The position numbers and the translations under genes are program-made. From Nitrospirillum amazonense (GTDB taxonomy: Bacteria; Pseudomonadota; Alphaproteobacteria; Azospirillales; Azospirillaceae), in the NCBI RefSeq assembly GCF_007828045.1, contig NZ_VITN01000005.1, forward strand, positions 144,416 to 208,415: DNA of 64,000 nt. Reading direction: 5' to 3'. This document shows positions 16,450 to 30,744 of the stretch, piece by piece; within the stretch, counting starts at the first letter, position 1; each line of letters starts with the position of its first letter. Below the pieces are notes generated by a model. That model was given only the letters and a program-made list of their open reading frames with translations, ran no database searches and had not been told where the DNA came from.

Positions 16450-16935
16450 ATGTCCACTGATCTCCTTCGCTACGACCGTATGGTCGAGGCCGCCCTGCGC
16501 CGCGTCGTGCGCGACGCGCTGAAGGAAGTGCAGGAGCATGGCCTGCCCGGGGAGCACCATTTCTTCATCAGCTTCCGCACCCAGTATCCGGGCGTGCGCA
16601 TGCCAGAATTCCTGCGCGCCAAGTACCCGGATGAGATCACCATCGTCCTGCAGTACCAGTTCTATGGCCTGGACGTGAATGACGAGCGGGTGGAAGTGAC
16701 ACTGAGCTTCAACGGCAGTCATGAGCGCCTGGTGGTACCCATGGCGGCTATCACCACCTTCGCCGACCCCTCGGTCAACTTCGCCCTGCAGTTCCAGCCC
16801 CCCGATGAGGAAGAGGCGGAAGAGGGCGAGGAGGAGACCACCGCCGAGGAAGAGACGGCACCCGAGGGTGAGGACGACGACACGCCCAAGCAGGGCGGCA
16901 CCGTCGTGGCGTTGGACGCCTTCCGCAAGAAGTAA
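16450..16935 (+). CDS. sspB: SspB-family ClpXP adaptor
   Basis: A 161-residue protein of the alphaproteobacterial SspB group, which tethers ssrA-tagged proteins to ClpXP. The tag-binding domain occupies about residues 1-115 (LRYDRMVEAALRRVVRDAL, HHFFISFRTQYPGVRMPEFL and the ITIVLQYQFYGL strand pattern). A long acidic linker of Glu/Asp follows (about 118-148). The short conserved tail VVALDAFRKK probably serves as the ClpX-binding module. Its position right after the tmRNA gene places tag maker and tag reader side by side. The TfoX-domain gene follows 26 bp later and may be co-transcribed. Confidence 0.92.
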   Translation: MSTDLLRYDRMVEAALRRVVRDALKEVQEHGLPGEHHFFISFRTQYPGVRMPEFLRAKYPDEITIVLQYQFYGLDVNDERVEVTLSFNGSHERLVVPMAAITTFADPSVNFALQFQPPDEEEAEEGEEETTAEEETAPEGEDDDTPKQGGTVVALDAFRKK

Positions 16936-16961
16936 GTTCCACGGCGGGGGGAGCAGCGACC

Positions 16962-17357
16962 ATGCCCGTCTCCCCGGATTTCCTGGACTACATCCTGGAT
17001 CTGCTGGCACCCCTAGGGCCGGTCGAGGCGCCGCGCCTGTTCGGCGGCCGGGGTTTAACCCTGCACGGCCGCAACTTCGGCCTCATCACCCGTGATGACA
17101 CCCTGTACCTGAAGGCCGACGCCGTCAGCCAGCCGACCTTCGAGGCCGCCGGCTGCATCCGCTTCGCCCCCTGGGCCGACAAGCCCCACCGCTCGCTGGG
17201 CTACTACACCCCGCCCGAGGGCGCCATGGACGAGCCTGAGGAGCTGCTACGGTGGGCCCGCTTGGCCGTGGACGCCGCCCTGCGCGCGCCTGCCAAGGCG
17301 CCGAAGAAGGCGAAGGCGCCGGCGAAGAAGAACCTGGCGGACATGCTGCTGGGGTAG
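16962..17357 (+). CDS. TfoX N-terminal domain protein
   Basis: A 131-residue protein whose first 105 residues match the TfoX/Sxy N-terminal domain: FLDYILDLLAPLGPVEAPRL, FGGRGLTLHGRNFGLI, DDTLYLKAD, and SLGYYTPPEGAMDEPEELL. The remainder is a Lys/Ala-rich tail (APAKAPKKAKAPAKKNLADM). TfoX in gammaproteobacteria regulates competence, but stand-alone N-terminal-domain proteins are common and mostly uncharacterised, so no competence role is claimed. A strong GGGGGGAG ribosome-binding site precedes the ATG. It lies directly behind sspB. Confidence 0.82.
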   Translation: MPVSPDFLDYILDLLAPLGPVEAPRLFGGRGLTLHGRNFGLITRDDTLYLKADAVSQPTFEAAGCIRFAPWADKPHRSLGYYTPPEGAMDEPEELLRWARLAVDAALRAPAKAPKKAKAPAKKNLADMLLG

Positions 17358-17374
17358 CGGGTGCGGTCCCGCGA

Positions 17375-17704
17375 TCAGTCTTCGTGGCGTTCCACGTATT
17401 CGCGCAGGGCCTGATTGATCCGGCTTTGATACCCCCGGCCTTGGGGGTGCTCACGGAACCAGGCAACCAAGTCCGCATCCAGGCGCAGGGTCAACTGCTG
17501 CTTCATTGGCCGGAACATACCGCGCCGCGCCCCGGTCCAGTCGGTCCGCTCCGGAATGTCGATCGTATCGATTTCCTCATCCGGCATCGCCACCAAGGCC
17601 TTGATCTGCGCCTCCAGATCGGGGGTCAGATCAGGAGATGGAGCGGCAGCGGATCCGCGCCGCTTGCGCGCCCTGAAGACCGCCCGCTTCTCAGCCAGCT
17701 TCAT
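17375..17704 (-). CDS. brnA: BrnA-family antitoxin
   Basis: A 109-residue DNA-binding antitoxin. The C-terminal half has the BrnA pattern KQQLTLRLDADLVAWFREHP then GRGYQSRINQALREYVERH, a ribbon-helix-helix-like fold that binds both the BrnT toxin and the operator. The start is the ATG preceded by GAGGGAAAGG. In the ancestral arrangement brnT would have ended 14 bases inside this gene (TGA at 17691-17693). A 36-bp palindrome just upstream of brnT (18009-18044) is the probable autoregulatory operator. The antitoxin reading frame is intact. Confidence 0.88.
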   Translation of the reverse strand: MKLAEKRAVFRARKRRGSAAAPSPDLTPDLEAQIKALVAMPDEEIDTIDIPERTDWTGARRGMFRPMKQQLTLRLDADLVAWFREHPQGRGYQSRINQALREYVERHED

Positions 17705-17997
17705 AGTCAGCCCTTTCCCTCGCCGTCGCCTTCCGGACGCTGATGATCCGGCCGGCCCTTCCTCCGCATCGGGGCCGCCCCTTCCTCCGCATCGGGAAGG
17801 GTATGGACCACGAACAAGATCAGATCCGCGGCACCTTTGACCACGGAGCACACAGTGTCCCAGCGTTCCTCATCGGGATATGGGTCTTCCATGGTCAAGG
17901 CATAAGGATCATCAAGCGCCAAGGCCGCCAGATCGAAACCGACCTTGTGTTTCCTTAGATTCGCCTCGGCCTTCCTTGGATCCCATGTCCAACGCAA
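17691..17997 (-). pseudogene. brnT: Frameshifted BrnT-family toxin
   Basis: The N-terminal two thirds read as a normal BrnT ribonuclease toxin (FxWDPxKAxxNLRKHxVGF, DDPYALTMEDPYPDEERW, LILFVVHTLPD). After LPDAEEG the frame gives an atypical Gly/Arg/Pro-rich end and stops at 17707. The conserved BrnT tail RIISVRKATARERADYE is present in another frame and would stop at 17691, overlapping brnA as usual. At the junction CCGATGCGGAGGAAGGG occurs twice, 23 bp apart. An imperfect duplication with a net one-base shift is the likely cause. The open frame that remains could still make a 96-residue protein lacking the C-terminal catalytic part. Confidence 0.82.
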
Positions 17998-18008
17998 GCG
18001 TCACATTC

Positions 18009-18044
18009 CCGATTTGTAGCTACATAGATGTAGCTACAAATCGG
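18009..18044. promoter_or_regulatory. Palindromic operator upstream of brnT-brnA
   Basis: A perfect inverted repeat has 17-bp arms (CCGATTTGTAGCTACAT) around a two-base centre AG. It begins 12 bp upstream of the brnT start codon. BrnA antitoxins autoregulate through palindromes at this place, so this is the likely binding site. No T-run follows, which argues against a terminator. Confidence 0.75.
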
Positions 18045-18063
18045 CCTTATCGCAAGGCGACCC

Positions 18064-18104
18064 AAACAAAAAGGGCGGCCCCAGCGGGACCGCCCTTTTT
18101 GTTT
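18064..18104 (-). terminator. Bidirectional intrinsic terminator downstream of rpoD
   Basis: AAACAAAAAGGGCGG and CCGCCCTTTTTGTTT form a long stem with one mismatch. On the minus strand the stem runs into TTTTTGTTT, 23 bp past the rpoD stop. It also separates rpoD from the divergent brn promoter region. Confidence 0.85.
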
Positions 18105-18126
18105 ACGCGCCCAACCCCGGTGGGGA

Positions 18127-20118
<1,992 letters not shown>

Positions 20119-20590
20119 TCGCTCAATGTCCCCGACTAACTGAAATGCAAACCAACTGAACGCCGGTTCAACCCTGACGGCCGGCCTTCATGGGCGCCGG
20201 CCCATACCCTTCACTCATAGACACGCAACTCAAGACACGCGCCTGGGGCCTAAGCCCGTCGACACTGCGACCCCATCGACATGGGATCCGCCGACACGGG
20301 GTGCCGGACTAAACTGGTGCTTCCGATACCCAAAGAAAGCGCCGGTTCCCACCAAAAACAGGGGTTGGGACGAAAAAAAGGCGCCGCACCGGGCGAAAAC
20401 CCCGGTAACGCCACCCCATCATCGTCCCTAACCGTCCGTCCTGGCCGGACCCGCATCGCCTTGTCGCGTAATCGTCGCTCCCCAGCGCAGCATCACTTCC
20501 AACCTCATCCGGCCGGCCCGCCGGTGGATCATGCCACCGGGAGGAACCGTCCGCCCCCGTCCGGTGCGGAGGTACCTTGGGGTGGTGGCG
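20119..20590. other. Gap between dnaG and rpoD
   Basis: No gene is seen in these 472 bases. The part next to dnaG contains a terminator-like element (listed separately). The rest presumably carries the rpoD promoter and leader, but I could not pick a convincing -35/-10 pair or heat-shock-type promoter by eye. Confidence 0.5.
20373..20406 (-). terminator. Possible dnaG terminator
   Basis: On the minus strand a hairpin (ACCGGG...CCCGGT) is followed by GCGGCGCC and a run of seven T. The gap between stem and T-run is larger than ideal, and it lies 185 bp past the dnaG stop, so this is tentative. Confidence 0.4.
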
Positions 20591-22444
20591 TCAGACGCCC
20601 TCACCCTCCGGATCCAGGGCATGGCCCCGGCGTATCAACTCTTCCCGTTTAAGGGCATTCACCCGGGCCAGGGTTTCCTCATTGAAATCCTCGGCCAGGC
20701 GTCTCTCCGCCTCGCGCAGCTCGGCCTGGAATACCAGGTCCTGAAAATTCAGCCACAGCTCCTGCCAGCCCGCGCGAGCGGATTCAGGCGTCGCCTCCGG
20801 ACGGGCGTAAGAGGGCAGGTCCGCCCCCAGCGTCTCATCCAGTTCCTCGGCAAAGCCGCAAGCTGACAAGTGGCGTCGTAAACCCTCGGCGTCAAGTCCC
20901 GAATCGTGGAACAGGCGTTCGACCAGCGCCTGGCGCAGCCGTTCCAGCCCCTCGGTGGCAAAGCTGATCATGGCCAGCGTCTCGCCCACGGCCTCGAACA
21001 GCGCCGGGTGGTTCAGCACGACGGCCAGCAGCAGGCGCTCGCGCCCGCGCACCGATCCGATCCCCATGCCGACGCGATAGCGCTTGTCCCATTTCCGCGC
21101 CACCGGGAAGGGATTGTCGCCCGGCCGCGGTCCCCGGGTGTAACCGCCCTGGAACGCCGGGCGCGCGGCACGGCCCAGCTGGTACAGCCGATCCTTGAAG
21201 GCGCGCTGGTAAGCGTTGCGCACTCGCACATCGGGGATGCGCTCCAGCTGGGCGTCCAGTGCTGCCTGCATACCGGCCTGGGCATCGGGCTGGGTGAGGT
21301 CGCGGTCCGCCGCCTCCATGTCCCACAGCACATCCGTCAGGGGCCGGGCGCGGTCCAGCACCGCCTGGAAGGCGGCGGCACCGCCGGCGCGAATCAGGCT
21401 GTCGGGATCCTCCTTCTCCGGCATGAAGGCGACACGCACGGAATGGTCGGGCAGCAGCAGCGGCAGCACCCGCTCCACCGCACGGAAGGCGGCGCGCCGG
21501 CCGGCGTTGTCGCCGTCGAAGCACAGGATGGGCAGGCGCTGCCCCTCGGGCGCCAGCTTCCACAGCGCCTGGATCTGCGTCTCCGTCAGCGCCGTGCCCA
21601 GCGGCGCCACCGCGCCCTCGAACCCCGCCATGACGCTGGCGATGACGTCCATATAGCCTTCGGTGACGATCACCGGCTTGCCATCCGCCGCCGCCTGGCG
21701 TGCCCGGCTCATGCCGTAGAGGATGTCGCCCTTGTGGAACAGGGGGTTCTCGGCGGAATTGATGTACTTCGGCCCCTCCCCCTCCAGGATGCGGCCGCCG
21801 AAGGCCACCACCCGGCCACGCCGGTCGGTGACGGGGAACAGCACCCGGTTGCGGAAGAAGGGAAAGGGCGCGCGGCCGTCGTCCGGCCGCTTGAACAGCC
21901 CGGCCTCCACCATGTCGGCCTCGGTGTAGCCGGCGGTCACCAGTTCCGCGCGCAGGGCCGCGCCGTCGCTGGGCGCGTAGCCCAGGCGGAAGCGGGCCAT
22001 GGCCTCGTCATCCAGGCCCCGGCCGCGCAGGTAGGCCAGGCCGTGGCGGCCCGCGGGGGCGCGCAGCTGCGCCTCGAACCAACGGGTGGCGCGCTCCACC
22101 AGGTCATACAGCGACTTCTCGCGCTCGAACCGCTCCCGCTCCTGCGGGCTGGCCTTGGGCACCGTCAGGCCGGCCTCGGGCGCCAGCGCCTCCACCGCCT
22201 CCATGAACGACAGATTGTCGTTGCGCATGATGAAGCCGATGACGTCGCCGTGCGCGCCGCAGCCGAAGCAATGGAAAAAGCCCTTCTGGTCGTTGACGTA
22301 GAAGCTGGGCGTCTTTTCGTTATGGAAGGGACAGGGCGCGCGGAATTCCCGCCCCGCCCGCTGCAGGCGCACGCGCCGCATCACCACGTCCGACAGGGTC
22401 AGCCGGTTCCGCAGCTCTTCCAGGAATTGGGGCGGCAGGGCCAT
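20591..22444 (-). CDS. dnaG: DNA primase
   Basis: A 617-residue replicative primase that makes RNA primers at the fork. The N-terminal zinc-binding domain has CPFHNEKTPSFYVNDQKGFF followed by HCFGCGAHGD (CX2H...CX2C). The catalytic core includes VVAFGGRILEGEGPKYINS and TPLFHKGDILYG-like sequence. The TOPRIM motif is VIVTEGYMDVIA, with metal-binding LCFDGDNAGRRA. The C-terminal helicase-interaction region is divergent, as usual. It lies 76 bp downstream of the yqeY gene and upstream of rpoD in the same direction. Confidence 0.97.
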   Translation of the reverse strand: MALPPQFLEELRNRLTLSDVVMRRVRLQRAGREFRAPCPFHNEKTPSFYVNDQKGFFHCFGCGAHGDVIGFIMRNDNLSFMEAVEALAPEAGLTVPKASPQERERFEREKSLYDLVERATRWFEAQLRAPAGRHGLAYLRGRGLDDEAMARFRLGYAPSDGAALRAELVTAGYTEADMVEAGLFKRPDDGRAPFPFFRNRVLFPVTDRRGRVVAFGGRILEGEGPKYINSAENPLFHKGDILYGMSRARQAAADGKPVIVTEGYMDVIASVMAGFEGAVAPLGTALTETQIQALWKLAPEGQRLPILCFDGDNAGRRAAFRAVERVLPLLLPDHSVRVAFMPEKEDPDSLIRAGGAAAFQAVLDRARPLTDVLWDMEAADRDLTQPDAQAGMQAALDAQLERIPDVRVRNAYQRAFKDRLYQLGRAARPAFQGGYTRGPRPGDNPFPVARKWDKRYRVGMGIGSVRGRERLLLAVVLNHPALFEAVGETLAMISFATEGLERLRQALVERLFHDSGLDAEGLRRHLSACGFAEELDETLGADLPSYARPEATPESARAGWQELWLNFQDLVFQAELREAERRLAEDFNEETLARVNALKREELIRRGHALDPEGEGV

Positions 22445-22520
22445 GGGCGGTGGCGGGGTCCGAAAAATGGTCTGTCAGGAGGGGGGCCAGGCGGCGCGCC
22501 CGGCCCCGGGCGGGTGGTTC

Positions 22521-22979
22521 TCAGCCGTTCAGCGCGGCCTTGACCAGCGGACCGACGGTAGAGAAGTCCATCTGGCCGGTGTACTTGTCCTTCAGCACGG
22601 CCATGACCTTGCCCATGTCCTTGACGCTGGCGGCGCCGGTGTCGGCCACGGCCTGGGCGATGGCGGCCTTGGCCTCGTCCTCGGTCAGCTGCTTGGGCAG
22701 GAAGGACATGATGACGGCGATCTCCGCCTCTTCCTGGGCGGCCAGTTCCTCCCGGCCGCCCTGGCGGTACAGGACCACGGATTCGCGGCGCTGCTTCACC
22801 ATGGTCTGCAGCATGCTGCCGATCTCGGCCTCGGGGATGCCGTCCATCTGGCCCTTGGGACGCGCGTCGATGTCCCGCTTCTTCAGTTCCGCCATGATCA
22901 TCCGGACGGCGGACAGCGTCTGCGTGTCCTTCGCCTTCATGGCGTCCTTCATGGCCTGGGTGATACGCTCGCGCAGCAT
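22521..22979 (-). CDS. GatB/YqeY domain protein
   Basis: A 152-residue protein matching the YqeY family: MLRERITQAMKDAMKAKDTQ, LSAVRMIMAELKKRDIDA, the helical VLYRQGGREELAAQEEAEIA, IMSFLPKQLTEDEAKAAI and the C-terminal DMGKVMAVLKDKYTGQMD. YqeY is homologous to the C-terminal domain of the amidotransferase subunit GatB and is thought to bind tRNA, but its cellular role is unclear. It is the first gene of the leftward group with dnaG and rpoD, divergent from carA. This neighbourhood is common in alphaproteobacteria. Confidence 0.93.
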   Translation of the reverse strand: MLRERITQAMKDAMKAKDTQTLSAVRMIMAELKKRDIDARPKGQMDGIPEAEIGSMLQTMVKQRRESVVLYRQGGREELAAQEEAEIAVIMSFLPKQLTEDEAKAAIAQAVADTGAASVKDMGKVMAVLKDKYTGQMDFSTVGPLVKAALNG

Positions 22980-23375
22980 GGGTCGGCTTCCTCAAGAGGC
23001 TTCATGGCAACCGGCACGCCATCCGCCGGCCCCAGGTTTTGGGGGCGCACGCGGGATGGTAGCCAATCAATGGGGAAGGACGAACCTTACCCGGCCAACC
23101 CCTTGAGCGCCAGCGCCCAGATGACAGAGGCGCCCCCGCGCCCCGAGCATGGGGGCCATCGCTTGACCCGGCCGCCCGTGTTCTCTATGTGACAGAAGAA
23201 TTTCCGACGACATTGGGGCGGCCCTCGCGGCATGCCCGCGTTCCAGGGGGCGGCTCCCGCCCCGTGCTCAGGCGCGCGCCCACAAGGTCGAACCGGATGA
23301 GATGAGAGGGCACCTTCAAGGCCGGCAGCCGCGAACGCCGTCCGGGGAGTGCCCCGCAGCGAATGGAATGAAGCG
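22980..23375. other. Divergent promoter region between yqeY and carA
   Basis: This 396-bp region has no supported gene. It must hold promoters for both directions and the carA leader. A GC-rich hairpin (GGGGGCGG-CTC-CCGCCCC) lies around 23247-23264 in the carA leader, without a T-run. No PyrR site or recognisable riboswitch was seen. Confidence 0.5.
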
Positions 23376-24545
<1,170 letters not shown>

Positions 24546-24696
24546 CGCGGCAATATTGACCGAAGTATTGATGAACGTGCCTGGAGGGCCGGTGGAGTGC
24601 GCTTCACCGGACCTCACCTTTTGAGTATCCGACGCCTCTCGAAAAAATCTTACGCCGCTGCTATAAAATTCATTCGCAGGCGGCATGAGGCCAATA

Positions 24697-25029
24697 ATGG
24701 GCGTGTTCGATTTCCTGAAAAAAGATGTGGTGGAAAAGGTGAAGGTGCCCACGCTGGCTGCCAGCGTGGTCATCAATTCGAAGACCTATCCCATCAACAA
24801 CATGGCGGCCAACAGCTTTACCGCCACGGGGGCCGCCGGCCTGGGCCAGGGGACGAGCTTCAAGATGAAGGTCGCCTTCAAGGACAGCAAAGAGAACATC
24901 GCCTTCTTCTGCGACGGCCAGGTGGCCGCCATTATTGGCAAGGACGCCAAGATCAACTTCGTCAACCTGGACGAGGCGCGGCGCCTGAAGGTCGCGGGCT
25001 TCCTGACGCGCTACCTGCGTTCCCGCTGA
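24697..25029 (+). CDS. Small protein, possibly PilZ-like
   Basis: A 110-residue cytosolic protein starting MGVFDFLKKDVVEKVKVPTL. The centre reads VVINSKTYPINNMAANSFTA followed by TGAAGLGQGTSFKMKVAF, then DGQVAAIIGKDAKINFVNL. The alternating beta pattern and the IxNMAxxxFxxTG stretch vaguely recall degenerate PilZ domains, but the usual RxxxR motif is missing, so this is only a suggestion. An ATG four codons upstream is also possible. It lies 151 bp after carA, in the carA-carB interval, oriented with both. Confidence 0.55.
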   Translation: MGVFDFLKKDVVEKVKVPTLAASVVINSKTYPINNMAANSFTATGAAGLGQGTSFKMKVAFKDSKENIAFFCDGQVAAIIGKDAKINFVNLDEARRLKVAGFLTRYLRSR

Positions 25030-25147
25030 TTGGACGCACCCGGAAGGGCGAATATCAGTAAAATTTTAAATAATTCCCGTTAATAGCTTTTTCATCACTT
25101 GCGGTACCGACTCCCCAGCCGGGGTTGATCGGTGATATTCTCAAGTG

Positions 25148-25771
25148 ATGCGCATCTCTTCTGTCCTGCTTTCGGCGTTCCTGGCGACGGCCCTCGTGGC
25201 CGCGGCGCCCGCCCATGCGCAGACCGCCGCGCCGGCAACGCCCACGCAATGGGTGGTGCGCCCCACGCCGCCGCATGACGGGCTGAAGCTGGCGCAGCCT
25301 CAGCCGGGCCACCTGGGCGCCGGCCCTCACGACCCCAGCCCGCCGCCGGCGGTGGCCCTGCCCCTGCCGCCGCGCTACACCCAGCCGCGCATCGTCTATG
25401 CCTTCGCCGGCCCGGCGGCGCGCATGATGACGGTGTCGCGCGACCTGTCGGACGCCTGTCGGCGCGGTCGCTTCATCCAGCGCATCGATATGCTGTACCG
25501 CGCCTTCGGCCCCAAGGAGAGCCCGCTGGGCGTGGCCTATGGCACCTGGGCCATCAACCTGGTGGACCCCGACCGCAAGCGCGAGGTCGGCACGGTCTAT
25601 TTCTTCGATAAGCAGGACACGGCCCGCTGCACCGTCTACACCGCCCGGCAGGACGTGCTGCTGCCCTGGTATTACGGACCCGGCGGTGGCTACGGCAAGG
25701 ACCCGGCCGCGCCGAATCCCGTCGCCAACGGCGTCACCCCCGTTTCGGCCCCCGCGCCCAAGGCCCCCTAA
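25148..25771 (+). CDS. Exported protein of unknown function
   Basis: A 207-residue protein with a clear signal peptide (MRISSVLLSAFLATALVAAAPAHA, cleavage AHA-QT). A proline-rich segment of about 60 residues follows. The globular part has IVYAFAGPAARMMTVSRDLS, ACRRGRFIQRIDMLYRAFGP and YGTWAINLVDPDRKREVGTV. Two cysteines (in DACRRG and TARCTVY) could form a disulfide in the periplasm. I do not recognise the family. It sits between carA and carB in the same direction, yet as an exported protein it has no obvious link to carbamoyl phosphate synthesis. The start is the second of two adjacent codons (GTG-ATG). Confidence 0.7.
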   Translation: MRISSVLLSAFLATALVAAAPAHAQTAAPATPTQWVVRPTPPHDGLKLAQPQPGHLGAGPHDPSPPPAVALPLPPRYTQPRIVYAFAGPAARMMTVSRDLSDACRRGRFIQRIDMLYRAFGPKESPLGVAYGTWAINLVDPDRKREVGTVYFFDKQDTARCTVYTARQDVLLPWYYGPGGGYGKDPAAPNPVANGVTPVSAPAPKAP

Positions 25772-25893
25772 GCCGCTGAATTCCAAGGGATCAAGCCCTG
25801 GTTTGACCCGCGGGTTGCGGTAGGCGCACCCCCCCACCCCATATGCAGCGCTTCCCCCCGGGGCGGGGTCCCTTTATATAAGCGGCTCAGCCG

Positions 25894-25935
25894 AACAATC
25901 CCCCGCGCCACCATTCCAGGGCGGGGGATTGTTTT
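25894..25935 (+). terminator. Terminator or attenuator-like hairpin upstream of carB
   Basis: AACAATCCCCCGC pairs with GCGGGGGATTGTT and is followed by TTTTGTG. It lies 120 bp past the exported-protein gene and 82 bp before the carB start. It could simply end the upstream unit, leaving carB with its own promoter, or act as a carB leader attenuator. Confidence 0.7.
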
Positions 25936-26016
25936 GTGTGGCCGGAGTCTGGAGCCCCCGTCGGGTTGGGCCGGACTGACCGGACGGTAGAATTCAAAAA
26001 ATGGCGGCTGACCCTT

Positions 26017-29310
<3,294 letters not shown>

Positions 29311-29329
29311 CCTGCGGGTGATCGATCGA

Positions 29330-29442
29330 CCAGGGGATGACGGCCGACCGGCCGCCATCCCGGGATCAAGATCACCCTCGGGAGGGTTTCTCGTTGTCGC
29401 GATGCGGCCCCTCGGGGCTCGCCCCAGGGCAAGATCCCCTGG
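29330..29442 (+). other. Structured leader candidate upstream of greA
   Basis: CCAGGGGAT at 29330-29338 is exactly complementary to ATCCCCTGG at 29434-29442, so the two could form an outer stem. Between them are hairpins GGGATG(A)CGGCC/GGCCG(C)CATCCC, ACCCTC-GG-GAGGGT and GCCCC-TC-GGGGC. The element ends 27 bp before the greA start and could be a carB 3' end structure, a greA leader or both. Confidence 0.4.
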
Positions 29443-29469
29443 GTTCTGAGTAACGGAATATCGAAGGCT

Positions 29470-29943
29470 ATGGAAAAAATCCCGATGACGTTTGCGGGTT
29501 ACACCCGCCTCCAGGAAGAACTGAAGCATCTGAAGGTCATCGAGCGGCCGGCGGTGATCAAGGCCATCGCCGAGGCGCGCGAGCACGGCGACCTGTCGGA
29601 AAACGCGGAATACCATGCCGCCCGTGAGCGCCAGAGCTTCATCGAAGGCCGCGTCATGGAGCTGGAAGACAAGATCAGCCGGGCCGAGGTGATCGACGTC
29701 AGCAAGCTGACCGGCAACGCCGTGAAGTTCGGGGCCACCATCCGTTTGGCGGATGAGGACACGGATGAGGAGTCCACCTACCAGATCGTGGGTGCCGACG
29801 AGAGCGACATCAAGAACGGCTTCCTGTCGATCACCAGCCCGCTGGCGCGCGCGCTGATCGGCAAGCATGTCGGCGACAATGTCGAGGTGACCACGCCCGG
29901 CGGCTCCAAGAGCTACGAGATCGTGGAGATCGCCTTCCGCTGA
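29470..29943 (+). CDS. greA: Transcription elongation factor GreA
   Basis: A 157-residue factor that rescues backtracked RNA polymerase by stimulating transcript cleavage. The N-terminal coiled coil ([40 protein letters not shown]) includes the conserved acidic tip residues in DLSENAEY. The C-terminal FKBP-like domain has [20 protein letters not shown] and [20 protein letters not shown] sequence ending EIVEIAFR. It follows carB by 159 bp, an arrangement frequent in alphaproteobacteria. A strong terminator closes the unit. Confidence 0.97.
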   Translation: MEKIPMTFAGYTRLQEELKHLKVIERPAVIKAIAEAREHGDLSENAEYHAARERQSFIEGRVMELEDKISRAEVIDVSKLTGNAVKFGATIRLADEDTDEESTYQIVGADESDIKNGFLSITSPLARALIGKHVGDNVEVTTPGGSKSYEIVEIAFR

Positions 29944-29965
29944 GGCGGCGGCGACCTTGCGCATT

Positions 29966-30011
29966 AAAAAGAAAGGCCCCCGCCGGATTGTCCAGCGGGG
30001 GCCTTTCTTTT
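29966..30011 (+). terminator. Strong bidirectional terminator after greA
   Basis: AAAGAAAGGCCCCCGC pairs with GCGGGGGCCTTTCTTT around an 11-base loop and ends TTTT. The A-run on the left makes it usable also by the converging Lrp-type gene. Confidence 0.9.
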
Positions 30012-30096
30012 GTGCCTTCACGCGAAGCGGCTGCGGGGGGCCGCGCCCGGGGCCTGAGGGGCATTTGATCAAGGATCAAATGCCATGCGAAAGCGC

Positions 30097-30612
30097 TTAT
30101 TCCCCGTCCTCGTCGTCCTCCAACACCTCGGGGCCCACATCGACGTCGATGGGAACGCCGGGGGTGTACTTGGACTGGCGGATGGCCAAGGCCGACTTCA
30201 CGTGGCTGACGTTGGGGGCCGCCGTCAGCTTGGTCGTCAGGAAGCGCTGGTAGCTGTCCCAGTCCGCGGCCACGATCTTCAGCAGGAAGTCGGTTTCGCC
30301 GGCCAGCATGCTGCATTCCCGAACCTCGGGCCAGCTGTTGACCATGCCTTCGAACTTCTTCAGATCCGCTTCCGCCTGGGAAGACAGGCCCACCTGCGCG
30401 AACACCGTGACGCCGAAGCCTAGGGCCTCGGGGTTGATGTCCGCATGGTAGCCCCGGATGAAGCCCGCCTCTTCCAGCGCGCGGACACGCCGCAGGCAAG
30501 GGGGCGCAGAGATGCCGGCCCGCCGGGCGAGTTCCACGTTGGTCATTCGGCCGTCCGCCTGCAAGTCGCGCAGGATACGCCGATCAATTCGGTCGAGTTT
30601 GACCCGCCGCAT
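30097..30612 (-). CDS. Lrp/AsnC family transcriptional regulator
   Basis: A 171-residue regulator. The N-terminal winged helix-turn-helix is LDRIDRRILRDLQADGRMTN then VELARRAGISAPPCLRRVRA (about residues 5-50). The ligand-binding RAM domain follows (VFAQVGLSSQAEADLKKFEG, ECSMLAGETDFLLKIVAADW). The C-terminus has an acidic extension (VGPEVLEDDEDGE). Lrp-type proteins sense amino acids and often act globally or on a divergent neighbour; here that is the ELM1-family gene 132 bp away, but no link is established. Similar proteins with CLRRV helices occur throughout Rhodospirillales. Confidence 0.93.
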   Translation of the reverse strand: MRRVKLDRIDRRILRDLQADGRMTNVELARRAGISAPPCLRRVRALEEAGFIRGYHADINPEALGFGVTVFAQVGLSSQAEADLKKFEGMVNSWPEVRECSMLAGETDFLLKIVAADWDSYQRFLTTKLTAAPNVSHVKSALAIRQSKYTPGVPIDVDVGPEVLEDDEDGE

Positions 30613-30744
30613 GGTATTGTCTTGTGCTCCCGGGAGGGGTGGAGTTGAAAGGATATTACATAGATTGCCCGCCGCCCCCAGGCAAGAAAGATTATTGCGC
30701 GCGAAACCGTCCCATCCTTTGGGGATGCGCGGTACACTGGCGCC

